Program-made: the position numbers and the translations under genes
In this document: in pieces, positions 25,645 through 33,946 of the stretch
How the letters are laid out: each line of letters begins with the position of its first letter
Numbering within the stretch: the first letter of the stretch is position 1
NCBI GenBank assembly: GCA_023389055.1
Contig: JAEWFA010000065.1
Coordinates: forward strand, 1 to 64,000
From: Pseudomonadota bacterium
GTDB lineage: Bacteria; Pseudomonadota; Gammaproteobacteria; Burkholderiales; Burkholderiaceae_E
Length of the DNA: 64,000 nucleotides
Reading direction: 5' to 3'
Notes under the pieces: model-generated
The model's database searches: none
Told to the model about the DNA's origin: nothing
What the model saw: only the letters and a program-made list of their open reading frames with translations

Positions 25645-27189
25645 CTACTCGGCCACCGCGACTGCCGCCCCGCCCGTCGCCGCCTTCCTCGGCTTCAACA
25701 GCACGATCAGCGGCATCGCCGCCAGCGTCACCCACATCATCAGTCGGAAGTCCTGCAGGTAGGCGAGCGTCGCGGCCTGGCGCGTGACCTCCGCGTCGAT
25801 CAGCGCGAGGCCCTGCAACGACTGCGCGTCGAGCGCGCCCGCGTCGACGGCGGCGCGCAGCGGCAGGCTGAACGGATTGATGTACTGCACGAGCGCCGCG
25901 TGGCCCGACTGCGTCCAGCGCGCGAGCATCGTGATGACCACCGACACGCCGATGCTCATGCCGATGTTGCGGATCAGGCTGTAGAGCGCGGTTCCCTCGT
26001 TGCGCAGCCAAGGCGCGAGCGTCGAAAACGTGACGGTCGACAGCGGAACGAACAGGAAGCCGAGTCCCAGGCCCTGGACGATGCCGGTGCGCACGATGTC
26101 CCAGCCGCTGATGTCGAGATTGAAGTGCGTCATCTCCCACTGCGAGATCGCGGTGAGCGACAACCCGACGAGCAACTGCAGGCGCACGTCGACGCGCCCG
26201 GACAGCCTGCCGACGATGAGCATCGCCGCCATCGTGCCTACGCCACGCGGCGCAAGCAGGAGTCCGACGTCGACGATCGGATAGTCCATCAGGCCCTGCA
26301 GGAACGGCGGCAGCAGCGTCATCGTCGTCAGCAGAATCATGCCGACGACGAATATGAAGAACAGCCCGACGATGAAGTTCCGATCGCGGAACAACTGCGG
26401 TTCGAGGAACGGATGCTCGTGCGTGAGCGTGTGCGCAACGAACAGGTACAGCGCCGACGCAGCGAGGATCGCCTCGGAGACGATCTCGGCGCTGGCGAAC
26501 CAGTCGAGGGTGCCGCCGCGGTCGAGCATCATCTGCAGGGCGCCGATCGCGAGGCTGAGCATCGCGAAGCCGAACCAGTCGAAGCGACGCTCGCGCTGCA
26601 GCGGCGTCTCGTGCACATAGGCGGCGATGCCCAGCCAAGCGAGGATGCCGAACGGCAGGTTGATGTAGAACACCCATCGCCAGTTGTAGTACTCGGTGAG
26701 CCAGCCGCCCAGCGTCGGCCCCAGGATGGGGCCCACCATCACGCCCAGGCCCCACAGCGCCATCGCCGAACCGTGCCGCTCGCGCGGATAGCTGTCGAGC
26801 AGCACGGCCTGCGACAACGGAACGAGACTCGCGCCGAATACGCCCTGCATCAGCCGGAACAGCACGATCTGGTCGAGGTTCTGCGCCGCGCCGCACAGCA
26901 TCGAAGTGATCGTGAACCCGACCACCGACCAGAGGAACAGTCGCTTGCGCCCGAAGCGCGCGGCGAGGAAACCGGTGAGCGGCATGCAGATCGCCGCCGC
27001 GACGATGTACGACGTGAGCACCCACGAGATCTGCTCGTAGGTGGCGCCCATCGTTCCCTGCATGTGCGGCAGCGCGACGTTGGCGATCGTCGTGTCGAGC
27101 GCCTGCATGATCGTCGACAGCATCACCGAGACGGTGACGAAGCCCCGGTGCGCGACCGGGGGCGACGCGCTCGGCGCTGCGCTCGTCAT
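25645..27189 (-). CDS. emrB: DHA2-family drug efflux permease (EmrB type)
   Basis: A 514-residue major-facilitator protein with 14 predicted helices. The motif A segment GFLAARFGRKRLFLWSV, the MQALDTTIANVALPHMQG start typical of EmrB/QacA, and the antiporter motif C WGLGVMVGPILGPTLGGWL are visible. With the membrane-fusion protein EmrA and an outer-membrane channel it exports hydrophobic drugs or uncouplers by proton antiport. It lies 10 bp downstream of emrA in the marR-emrA-emrB operon. No outer-membrane partner is in this operon; the NodT-type gene at 37916 belongs to another system. Confidence 0.92.
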   Translation of the reverse strand: MTSAAPSASPPVAHRGFVTVSVMLSTIMQALDTTIANVALPHMQGTMGATYEQISWVLTSYIVAAAICMPLTGFLAARFGRKRLFLWSVVGFTITSMLCGAAQNLDQIVLFRLMQGVFGASLVPLSQAVLLDSYPRERHGSAMALWGLGVMVGPILGPTLGGWLTEYYNWRWVFYINLPFGILAWLGIAAYVHETPLQRERRFDWFGFAMLSLAIGALQMMLDRGGTLDWFASAEIVSEAILAASALYLFVAHTLTHEHPFLEPQLFRDRNFIVGLFFIFVVGMILLTTMTLLPPFLQGLMDYPIVDVGLLLAPRGVGTMAAMLIVGRLSGRVDVRLQLLVGLSLTAISQWEMTHFNLDISGWDIVRTGIVQGLGLGFLFVPLSTVTFSTLAPWLRNEGTALYSLIRNIGMSIGVSVVITMLARWTQSGHAALVQYINPFSLPLRAAVDAGALDAQSLQGLALIDAEVTRQAATLAYLQDFRLMMWVTLAAMPLIVLLKPRKAATGGAAVAVAE

Positions 27190-27199
27190 CGCGATCGCT

Positions 27200-28375
27200 T
27201 CAGAGCGCGAATCCGAGCAGCGTGCGCCGATGACCGGTGTCGACGCGCACCGTCGCGCTCATGCCGGCGCGCAGGCGCGGGGCGCCGGACTGCGCATCGA
27301 GCCGCACGCGCAGCGGCACGCGCTGCGCGACCTTGACCCAGTTGCCGCTGGCGTTCTGCGGCGGAAGGATCGAGAACTCGGAGCCGGTGGCCGGACTGAG
27401 GCTTTCGACGACGCCCGCCCAGGCGCGATCCGGGAACATGTCGATGTGTACTTCGACCGGCTGGCCGGGATGCACCCAGGTGAGATCCTTCTCCGGAAAA
27501 TTCGCTTCGATCCACGGACGCGCGTCGGCGATCAGCGAAGCGGCCGTCGCGCCGGCGGAGAGGAACTGCCCAGGCTGCGGCAGGTGGCTGATGGTGCCGT
27601 CGATCGACGCGCGGACCTCGATGCGCGACAGGTCCAGGCGCGCCTGCTCGAGTTCGGCCAGCGCCGCCCGGTACGTCGGATGTGACGCGACCGGAAGGTC
27701 GATCCCGCCGCCGAGCGCGGCGGCGATCCGTTGCAGGTCCTGCTGCTGCGCCTGCAGTTGTCGCTCCGTCACCTCGACGGCCTTGCGCGCGTCGTCGAGC
27801 TTCGACGCGGAGATGAAGTTGCGCGCTGCGAGGTCCGCCTGTCGCGCCTGCTCCTTGCGCGCGAACTCGAGGTTCGTGCGCGCGAGCGCAATCTGCGCCT
27901 GCTTCTCGCGATAGCTCGCCTTCATTGCCGCCAGGTCGGTGCGAACCTCGCCCAGCTTCGCGTCGGCCTTCGACAGCGCGACGCGAAAAGGCGCCGGATC
28001 GAGCCGGAACAGCGGCTGGCCGGCTCGGACGATTTCGTTCTCGCGCACCAGCACCTCGACGACGGCGCCCGAGACTTCCGCGCTGACCGGAACCTTGTCG
28101 GCCTTGACGAAGGCGTTGTCGGTCTCGACGTAACGCCCGCCGAGCAGCCAGAACGCGGTGCCGACGATCACTGCGACGAGCGGAACGACGACGAGCAGCG
28201 TAAAGCGCAGCGCGCGGCGGCGGCGCTGCAGGCGCGAACGCGCAGGCGCGCGCGCAGGCAGGTCGCGCGTCGTGCGCTGCCCCGCTTCGTTGTGGGCCGG
28301 CGCCTCGGGCGGCACCTCTTCCCGAGCCGCCGGATCGGCGCGCCCGCGCAGGCCGGTTGCCGTCTCGTCGTTCAT
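27200..28375 (-). CDS. emrA: HlyD-family membrane-fusion protein (EmrA type)
   Basis: A 391-residue periplasmic adaptor. It has an N-terminal cytoplasmic Arg-rich tail, one transmembrane segment (LRFTLLVVVPLVAVIVGTAFWLL, about residues 50-72), a barrel-sandwich/lipoyl half, a long coiled-coil hairpin (about 110-200) and a C-terminal beta barrel (SILPPQNASGNWVKVAQRVPLRV, typical of EmrA). Its start overlaps the marR stop by 4 bp (ATGA). It bridges EmrB to an outer-membrane channel. Confidence 0.92.
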   Translation of the reverse strand: MNDETATGLRGRADPAAREEVPPEAPAHNEAGQRTTRDLPARAPARSRLQRRRRALRFTLLVVVPLVAVIVGTAFWLLGGRYVETDNAFVKADKVPVSAEVSGAVVEVLVRENEIVRAGQPLFRLDPAPFRVALSKADAKLGEVRTDLAAMKASYREKQAQIALARTNLEFARKEQARQADLAARNFISASKLDDARKAVEVTERQLQAQQQDLQRIAAALGGGIDLPVASHPTYRAALAELEQARLDLSRIEVRASIDGTISHLPQPGQFLSAGATAASLIADARPWIEANFPEKDLTWVHPGQPVEVHIDMFPDRAWAGVVESLSPATGSEFSILPPQNASGNWVKVAQRVPLRVRLDAQSGAPRLRAGMSATVRVDTGHRRTLLGFAL

Positions 28376-28833
28376 TCGTCCCGCTTCCGGCCGGCGGACC
28401 TGTTCGCGCCGTCGACCAGGTTGTGCCGCATCCGCGTCAGCGCGTGCAGCAGGACGTCGACGCCCGCCGGATCGATCCCGGCCAGCGCCTGCGCGCGCGC
28501 GGAAGCGCCGATGCGGCGGATCGAAGCGAGCGAATCCTGCGCCTGCGCGGTGACGAAGACGCGCCAGGCGCGCCGATCGTCCGGGTCGATGCGACGCTCG
28601 ACGAACCCGCGCTGCTCGAGCGGGTCGATCAGGCGCGCGAGCGTGATCGGCTGCACCTCGAGTCGCGCGGCGAGCTCGACCTGTCGCAACCCGGGGGCGC
28701 GCGCCAGGTGCACGAGAACGCGTGCCTGCGCGAACGTGAGCTCGCTGCCTTCCAGGCGTTGCGCGATCGATCGTCGCAGCAGGCGCGACACGTCGGCGAG
28801 CAGAAAGCCGAGGTTGTCCTGCGAAGGGCCCAC
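28372..28833 (-). CDS. MarR-family transcriptional regulator, probable repressor of the emrAB-like pump
   Basis: A MarR-type winged helix protein: LTFAQARVLVHLARAPGLRQVELAARLEVQPITLARLIDPLEQRG is the DNA-recognition region and RRIDPDDRRAWRVFVT the wing. I chose the GTG at 28833 (153 residues), because a perfect -10 box at 28866-28871 would place transcription start almost on the alternative TTG at 28860. If the transcript is leaderless the TTG is used and the protein has 162 residues. It heads the operon with the efflux genes and is likely autoregulated through the palindrome at 28851-28869. Confidence 0.88.
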   Translation of the reverse strand: MGPSQDNLGFLLADVSRLLRRSIAQRLEGSELTFAQARVLVHLARAPGLRQVELAARLEVQPITLARLIDPLEQRGFVERRIDPDDRRAWRVFVTAQAQDSLASIRRIGASARAQALAGIDPAGVDVLLHALTRMRHNLVDGANRSAGRKRDE

Positions 28834-28850
28834 GGGCGCAGACGGCCTAT

Positions 28851-28871
28851 TAGTAAGCAAGGCTCATTATA
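28851..28871 (-). promoter_or_regulatory. marR-emrAB promoter with overlapping candidate MarR operator
   Basis: On the minus strand a perfect TATAAT -10 box lies at 28871-28866. It is overlapped by an imperfect palindrome, TAGTAAGC-AAG-GCTCATTA (28851-28869; 6 of 8 arm positions match), centred near the expected transcription start. This is the position expected for autorepression by a MarR dimer. No good -35 hexamer is visible. Confidence 0.5.
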
Positions 28872-28971
28872 TGTGCGACTGCGCGGGCGGCATGCCGCGG
28901 CGCACGCGCCATTCGAGACGCGCGCCCCTCGCCTTCGCAGCAGCCCTCCGGCGCCGATTCCGGCGCCGGAG

Positions 28972-29808
28972 TCAGCGACGCCCGCGGCCCGCGGCCCCGC
29001 CCCACTGCGAGCGCAATTGCTCGCGCTGCTCGGGCGTGAGGATCTTGTCGAACTGCTCGGCCGCGTCGAGCCTCGACTCGAGCCCTTGCTGGCGCAGGTC
29101 GGCGAGGCGCTTGCTCGCTGCGAGGATCGCCGCGCGGTCGCGCATGCCGGTCTCGCCGTCCCAGGCGTCCTGCAGCTTCTCCATTTCGTCGTGCATCTGA
29201 CCCATCAACGCCCAGTGCTTGTGGCGTTGCTGTTGCTGCAGTTCGCGCAACTGCTTGCGCTGCGCGTCGTCGAGATCGAGCGAACCGAGCGCTCGTCCGG
29301 GACCGGCTCCCCAGCCGGGGCCGTAGCCGCCCATCATTCCCGGGCCCATTCCCCAGCCCGGTCCGCCCATCATTCCCGGACCCATGTTCCAGCCCATTGC
29401 ACCCATCATTCCCGGGCCCATGCCCCAGCCGCAGCCACCGTCGGGCCCCGCGCCGGCGCCCGGTCCAGGACCGTAGTCCCTGCCCATTCCATAGCCTGGG
29501 CCGTAGCCGGCGCCGTAGCCGGGGCCGGGCCCTCCCATCATTCCGGGTCCGTAGCCGCCCATCATTCCCGGCCCTCTGCCGTAGCGGCCGTAGCGCGCGC
29601 CCGACGCATCGTTCGCGTACGAATCGGCGCTGGAAGAAGAACCGGAAGACTGCGCGCCTGCTGCCGGCGGCACGGTGGACGACGATGCCGCGGGCGGCGT
29701 CACGGGGGCGGTCTGCGTGCCCGACGTCGAAGACTGCGCCCAGGCACCGGAGGCGCCGAGCGCGAGCGCGAGCGCCGACAGGACCGGGAGCGGGGAAAAC
29801 GCTTTCAC
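28972..29808 (-). CDS. Periplasmic Met/Gly-rich Spy/CpxP-like protein
   Basis: A 278-residue secreted protein with a signal peptide (cleavage near AWA-Q, residue 24) and a Ser/Thr/Pro-rich linker. A 100-residue Gly/Met/Pro/Tyr-rich region contains five GPGMMG motifs. A C-terminal helical LTxxQ-like domain (DLDDAQRKQLRELQQQQRHKH, ILTPEQREQLRSQW) resembles Spy/CpxP/ZraP-type periplasmic chaperones. The Met-Met clusters resemble copper- or silver-binding stretches, so a metal-stress role is possible but inferred. It is divergent from the permease gene at 29959. Confidence 0.7.
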   Translation of the reverse strand: MKAFSPLPVLSALALALGASGAWAQSSTSGTQTAPVTPPAASSSTVPPAAGAQSSGSSSSADSYANDASGARYGRYGRGPGMMGGYGPGMMGGPGPGYGAGYGPGYGMGRDYGPGPGAGAGPDGGCGWGMGPGMMGAMGWNMGPGMMGGPGWGMGPGMMGGYGPGWGAGPGRALGSLDLDDAQRKQLRELQQQQRHKHWALMGQMHDEMEKLQDAWDGETGMRDRAAILAASKRLADLRQQGLESRLDAAEQFDKILTPEQREQLRSQWGGAAGRGRR

Positions 29809-29958
29809 GGAGGGCTCCTTCGCCGGCGATCGTGGGGCCCGCGTGCAGCAGCCGGCGTTGCTTGCGCGCGAAGCCTTCGCGGCCGGACCGGCCGCGGCGA
29901 GCTATCCTCGCAGTCTGCACCTTTGCCCTGTAGCAGGCTCCCCTTGATCGCCTATGTC

Positions 29959-30906
29959 ATGCGGCTACTTGCGCGCAGCCGCCACCTCTTCGTCTCGCTG
30001 ATGAAAGTGATGCTGCCGGTGATGATCGCCGTGCAGCTCGCGCAGCATTGGGGCTGGGTCGACGCGCTTGGCCATGCGATCGCGCCGGCAATGGCCTGGC
30101 TCGCGCTGCCGCCGGAAGCGGGTCTGATCTGGATCACCGGTGCTTTCGTCGGCATCTACGGCGCCATCGCGGCGATGATCGGCCTGGCGGCGCAGCTCGA
30201 GCTCACGTCGGGACAGTTGAGCGCGCTGTGCGCGATGCTGCTGTTCGCGCATGCGCTGCCGGTCGAGCAGTCGATCGTGCGTCGCGCGGGCGCGAGCTTC
30301 TGGGCGACCGGCGCGCTGCGGATAGCGGTGGCGCTCGCCTATGGAGGAACCGTCGCCTGGCTCAGCCGCCTCACCGGCGTGATGAGCGAGCCGGTGTCGC
30401 TCGCCTGGATGCAGGCGTCGGCGTCGAGCCAGGGCGAGGCTAGTCTTTTCGCCTGGGCGCAATCGACCGCGTTGTCGCTGGCGATGACCTTCGTGATCCT
30501 CGTCGCGTTGCTCGTGCTGCTCGATGCGCTGGAACACACCGGCCTTACCCGGCGCATCACGACGATGCTCACGCCGCTGCTGCGTTTCTCGGGGCTCGAT
30601 GCGCGGGCGGCGCCGGTGACCACCGTCGGCGTGCTGCTCGGCCTGACCTACGGCGGCGCACTGATCATCGAGGAGTCGGAGAAGCAGCAGTTCGAGGCGC
30701 GCACGCGCTTTCTGGCGCTGGCCTGGCTGTGCCTGTCGCATGCGCTGATCGAGGACACGATCCTGCTGCTGGCGCTCGGCGCGAACCTGTGGGTCGTGCT
30801 CGTCGGCCGCGTCGTCGTCACGCTCGTGCTGATCGCCGCGCTCGCGCGACTGCTCGGGGTCGCAGGGCCGAAGGCGCCCGTTGCCGGCATGCCGGCCGCC
30901 GGCTGA
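29959..30906 (+). CDS. Nucleoside-recognition (Gate) domain membrane protein
   Basis: A 315-residue protein with about eight hydrophobic segments in two halves. The N-terminal half has SLMKVMLPVMIAVQLAQHWGWVDALG and the LLFAHALPVEQSIVRRAG motif; the C-terminal half has the LGLTYGGALIIEE and LCLSHALIEDTILL motifs. These pairs are typical of the Gate/nucleoside-recognition family, also seen in spore-maturation proteins. The transported substrate is unknown. The start ATG at 29959 is chosen from alignment of the first helix; a TTG at 29944 is possible. No strong ribosome site precedes either. Confidence 0.75.
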   Translation: MRLLARSRHLFVSLMKVMLPVMIAVQLAQHWGWVDALGHAIAPAMAWLALPPEAGLIWITGAFVGIYGAIAAMIGLAAQLELTSGQLSALCAMLLFAHALPVEQSIVRRAGASFWATGALRIAVALAYGGTVAWLSRLTGVMSEPVSLAWMQASASSQGEASLFAWAQSTALSLAMTFVILVALLVLLDALEHTGLTRRITTMLTPLLRFSGLDARAAPVTTVGVLLGLTYGGALIIEESEKQQFEARTRFLALAWLCLSHALIEDTILLLALGANLWVVLVGRVVVTLVLIAALARLLGVAGPKAPVAGMPAAG

Positions 30907-30918
30907 CGGGCCGTCGTT

Positions 30919-31332
30919 TCACGCGAATGCGGAGCGGGCGGCGCGCAGCCCGAACCACTGCAACTCGGCGAACGACGCGACGACCAGCGCCTGCGCGACG
31001 ACGAAGGCGGTGCCGAGCGCGGTTGGCGAATACCCGCCGATCCACAGCAGCCCGAAGCTCTCCCCCGCCCAGAGCGTGTTGAGGGCAACGATCGCCCACG
31101 CCGCCCGCCGCGGCGGCGAGGCCGACGAGCCGGTCCACGCGACGAGCGCCGCAAAAGGCAGCAGGCTCGCGCCTGCGGTGCGCAGCAGCGATTCGGGAAA
31201 ACCGAACAGCGCGGCAAGCGGCGCGGCGCCGAGCACCAGCAGCAGGCCGGTCGCGCCGCTGGCGAGCGCGTCGCCGAGCAGGGCATGACGCAGAAGCATG
31301 GGGAAACGAAGAAGCGAGCGAAGACGGGGCAT
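30919..31332 (-). CDS. Small four-helix membrane protein of unknown function
   Basis: A 137-residue protein with four hydrophobic segments at about residues 22-44, 52-68, 77-98 and 104-125. A very good ribosome site (GAGGAGG, 6 bases upstream) supports the ATG at 31332. I do not recognise the family. It is divergent from an XRE-type regulator whose operator-like palindrome lies in the shared 146-bp promoter region, so that regulator probably controls it. Confidence 0.7.
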   Translation of the reverse strand: MPRLRSLLRFPMLLRHALLGDALASGATGLLLVLGAAPLAALFGFPESLLRTAGASLLPFAALVAWTGSSASPPRRAAWAIVALNTLWAGESFGLLWIGGYSPTALGTAFVVAQALVVASFAELQWFGLRAARSAFA

Positions 31333-31426
31333 GGGAACCTCCTCGGTGCACCGGGTTTCCGTGTTCTTGCGGAACGCGACCGCGGTCCGCTGCGACGCAA
31401 TTTCGCGCGCCGCAGGCCGCGAGTCG

Positions 31427-31443
31427 ATTACCTCCCGGGTAAT
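31427..31443. promoter_or_regulatory. Palindromic operator candidate in the divergent promoter region
   Basis: ATTACC-TCCCG-GGTAAT is a perfect 6-bp inverted repeat with a 5-base spacer, 35 bp before the XRE-type gene and about 95 bp before the divergent membrane-protein gene. Its location suggests a dimeric regulator site, most simply for the adjacent XRE protein. Confidence 0.5.
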
Positions 31444-31478
31444 GGGTCCTGCGCGCGCTTCGCGCTATCGTTCGGTCC

Positions 31479-32333
31479 GTGAACGCCTCTGCCGCTTCCG
31501 TCGCGCTTCGATCCGGCGCGTCTTCGCCGGTCGGTCCGCTGCTGCGCGAATGGCGGCTGCGCCGACGAATGAGCCAGCTGGAGCTGGCCGGCGAGGCGGA
31601 GATCTCGACCCGGCATCTGAGCTTCGTCGAGACCGGTCGCGCGCGGCCCAGCCGGGAGATGCTGCTGCAGCTCGTCGAGCGCCTCGACGTGCCGCTGCGC
31701 GAGCGCAACGGCTTGTTCGCGGCCGCGGGCTATGCGCCGCCGTATGCCGCGCGTGCGCTGGACGACCCGGCGCTGCGCCCGGCACGCGAGGCCGTCGAGC
31801 TCGTGCTTGCCGGACACGAACCGTACCCGGCGCTGGCGGTGGATCGCCGCTGGGCGATGGTTCACGCGAACGGGGCCGTTGCGCCGCTGCTCGAAGGGGT
31901 CGATTCGTCGCTGCTCGACGCACCGGTGAACGTGCTGCGACTGAGCCTGCATCCGCAAGGGCTCGCTCGGCGCATCGTCAACCTGCGCGAGTGGCGCGCG
32001 CACCTGCTCGCAAGGCTGCAGCACGACATCGATGCGAGCGGCGACCCGGCGCTCATCGAGTTGCTCGCGGAGCTGCGCGGCTATCCCGAAGAGAGGCCCG
32101 ATGTCGCTTTCGCCGTCGGCGCCGCCGCAGCAAGGTCGTCGACGTCGACACGCCTGCCGGCGGGCGGCCCCGTCGTCGCGCTGCAACTCGAATTCGGCGA
32201 CACCGTGCTCGACTTCTTCAGCACGACCACCGTCTTCGGCACCGCACTCGACGTGACGCTCTCGGAGCTTGCGATCGAGTCGTTCTTTCCGGCAAATGCG
32301 CATACCGCCCAGCGGCTGCGCGTCCGCCGATGA
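31479..32333 (+). CDS. XRE-family regulator with MmyB-like ligand-binding domain
   Basis: A 284-residue protein. The N-terminal helix-turn-helix (LLREWRLRRRMSQLELAGEAEISTRHLSFVETGRARPSREM, about residues 20-62) is of the HTH_31 type. The remainder is an MmyB-like PAS-type domain with the typical GYAPPY, ALAVDRRWAMVHANGAVAPLL and VNVLRLSLHPQGLA segments. MmyB-type regulators bind fatty-acid-like ligands in the few cases studied. The start is a GTG at 31479. It is divergent from the small membrane protein gene. Confidence 0.88.
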   Translation: MNASAASVALRSGASSPVGPLLREWRLRRRMSQLELAGEAEISTRHLSFVETGRARPSREMLLQLVERLDVPLRERNGLFAAAGYAPPYAARALDDPALRPAREAVELVLAGHEPYPALAVDRRWAMVHANGAVAPLLEGVDSSLLDAPVNVLRLSLHPQGLARRIVNLREWRAHLLARLQHDIDASGDPALIELLAELRGYPEERPDVAFAVGAAAARSSTSTRLPAGGPVVALQLEFGDTVLDFFSTTTVFGTALDVTLSELAIESFFPANAHTAQRLRVRR

Positions 32334-32361
32334 TTCGCTGACGAAAAACCGGGAGATCTTC

Positions 32362-32967
32362 TTGCCTGCAATAGCATTTGCGAAACCGTCGACCTTCGCC
32401 GCGGCTTTTTTCGGCCTCGCAGCCGCTTTCAGCGGCGCGACGCCAGCAGCCGCCCAGGTGCGCTACCTGGTCGAGCCGAACCACACCTTCGTGAATCTCG
32501 AGGTGCGGCATTTCAATACGTCGACGGTTCGCGCGCGCTTCGACCGCATCGACGGCTTCGTGGTCGTCGACGCCGCGGGCAAGCGAGGCGAGGCCGACAT
32601 CACGATCGACACGGGGTCGATCAGCTCGGGCATCGAAGCCTTCGATGCGCACCTGCGCAACGCCGACTTCCTGGACGTCGAACGCTACCCGAAGGCGCGC
32701 TTCCACAGCACCGATTTCCGCTTCTTCGGCGAGCGCGTCATCTCGCTCGTGGGCGAGCTCACGATGCTCGGAAAGACGCTGCCCGTTCGGCTCGATGCCA
32801 GCCACTTCAACTGCTACGACTCGCCGATCGTGAAAGCACGCGTGTGCGGCGGCGATTTCGAGACGACGATCGACCGCAGCAAGTGGGGGATGAGCTGGGG
32901 CATCGACCGCGGTGTGCCCGATCGGGTGCGCCTGTTGATCCAGATCGAGGCGGTGGCGCAGCCCTAG
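32362..32967 (+). CDS. YceI-family periplasmic lipid-binding protein
   Basis: A 201-residue secreted lipocalin-like protein. A signal peptide (cleavage near AAA-Q, about residue 32) is followed by YLVEPNHTFVNLEVRHFNTSTVRARF, the highly conserved start of the YceI barrel, then FLDVERYPKARFHST and TMLGKTLPVRLDA. YceI proteins bind isoprenoid-type lipids in the periplasm. The start is a TTG at 32362 with a GGGAG site 7 bases upstream; the longer reading from an upstream ATG would overlap the regulator gene and disrupt the signal peptide. Confidence 0.9.
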   Translation: MPAIAFAKPSTFAAAFFGLAAAFSGATPAAAQVRYLVEPNHTFVNLEVRHFNTSTVRARFDRIDGFVVVDAAGKRGEADITIDTGSISSGIEAFDAHLRNADFLDVERYPKARFHSTDFRFFGERVISLVGELTMLGKTLPVRLDASHFNCYDSPIVKARVCGGDFETTIDRSKWGMSWGIDRGVPDRVRLLIQIEAVAQP

Positions 32968-33007
32968 GACGGCACGCCGCGGCGTCGCGGCGCAACGGCC
33001 GGCCCGG

Positions 33008-33475
33008 TCAGCCCGGCGGCAGCGGCGGACGCAGCGAACCGAGTCGCTGCGTCAGTTCGCGCCGGTCGAGCTTGATCAGGTCCTTGTCGAGTTCCTCGAC
33101 GACCGTTTGCGCCACCTGCGGATCGAGCGCCTTGCGCAGCAGTCCGAGGAAGCGAGGCGCGGCAGCGATCTTCAGCGCTTCGTAGCGGTTCGCGCGCCTT
33201 TTCTCGACGAGCCACTGCGCCAGGCGCCGTGCGAACAGTTCCGCCTCGTGGTGCAATTCGTCCTCGCCGGCCGAAGCGGTGGGATACGAGCCCGACAGCG
33301 TTCCGGAACCTGCCCGCCGTCCGTAAGCGTCGCGGCGCAGGTCGGCGGCGTCCGCCCGCCCCGAGGCGAAAGTGAGCGTCTCGACCTCGACGAGATCCTC
33401 GTTGCGTCCGGGGATTTCCAGGATCCGGGCAAGGGCCTCGTCGGCGACGACGACCCAGGTGGTGCGCGCAGGCAT
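33008..33475 (-). CDS. Host-attachment-protein family (PF10116-like)
   Basis: A 155-residue cytoplasmic protein matching the family annotated as required for attachment to host cells. It has TWVVVADEALARILEI at the N-terminus, a charged variable middle, FARRLAQWLVEKRRANRYEALKIAAAPRFLGLLRKAL and a final EELDKDLIKLDRRELTQRL. The family name comes from Agrobacterium genetics; the same domain is widespread in free-living bacteria, so no host interaction should be assumed. A GGAGG ribosome site precedes the ATG at 33475. Confidence 0.8.
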   Translation of the reverse strand: MPARTTWVVVADEALARILEIPGRNEDLVEVETLTFASGRADAADLRRDAYGRRAGSGTLSGSYPTASAGEDELHHEAELFARRLAQWLVEKRRANRYEALKIAAAPRFLGLLRKALDPQVAQTVVEELDKDLIKLDRRELTQRLGSLRPPLPPG

Positions 33476-33524
33476 CGTACGGCCTCCTTCCTCGGCAGGC
33501 GCCGCAGGGCGCCGCTCCGAGTGA

Positions 33525-33770
33525 TCAGTGCTTCGTATTCTCGCGGTTGAACCCGGGGGTCGGTGCGATGGTGCTCGGCGCGTCGGGGTCGCACGGCGAC
33601 TGCCACTCGCGCAGTTCCTGCGCCAGCACGTTGCGCCCGTCTTGCTCGGCGCGCCGGATCAACTCGAACACGTTGTCGTCGTTGACCCGCTCGTGACCCA
33701 GTCCACGGATCAACTGGCGGTAGATGTCCTCGATTTCCTGCGCCCGCGGCGCGGCGTTCGGATCGGGCAT
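33525..33770 (-). CDS. Small acidic/polar protein of unknown function
   Basis: An 81-residue soluble protein predicted to be helical (QEIEDIYRQLIRGLGHERVNDDNVFELIRRAEQDGRNVLAQELREW), ending in a Pro-rich tail. The coding reading is supported by codon bias, by an AGGACG-type ribosome site before the ATG at 33770 and by its position 49 bp upstream of the host-attachment-family gene on the same strand. I do not recognise the family. Confidence 0.55.
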   Translation of the reverse strand: MPDPNAAPRAQEIEDIYRQLIRGLGHERVNDDNVFELIRRAEQDGRNVLAQELREWQSPCDPDAPSTIAPTPGFNRENTKH

Positions 33771-33946
33771 GAGCGTCCTCCCTTCGATGCGGTGCGGCGG
33801 CGGCCGCCGTGCGACGCCCGCCGAGCGTCGATGTCGCATTCCGCATACCCGCAAGGCTCAGAGCGAAACGAGCTGCTCGGGGCCCGCACCGGGAACGGCG
33901 TCAGCGTTCTCGACGCTGCGACATGGAAACCGCGCACGCTCTCGGC

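Noticed and set aside
29280..29620. Repeated GGGCCC/CATCATTCC words resembling a CRISPR or minisatellite array
   Set aside because: The repeats are irregularly spaced and are explained by codons of the GPGMMG-rich protein.
33771..33946. Possible regulatory RNA or gene between the small protein and the ABC permease
   Set aside because: No coding frame, no convincing terminator and no conserved motif were seen in this 176-bp stretch.
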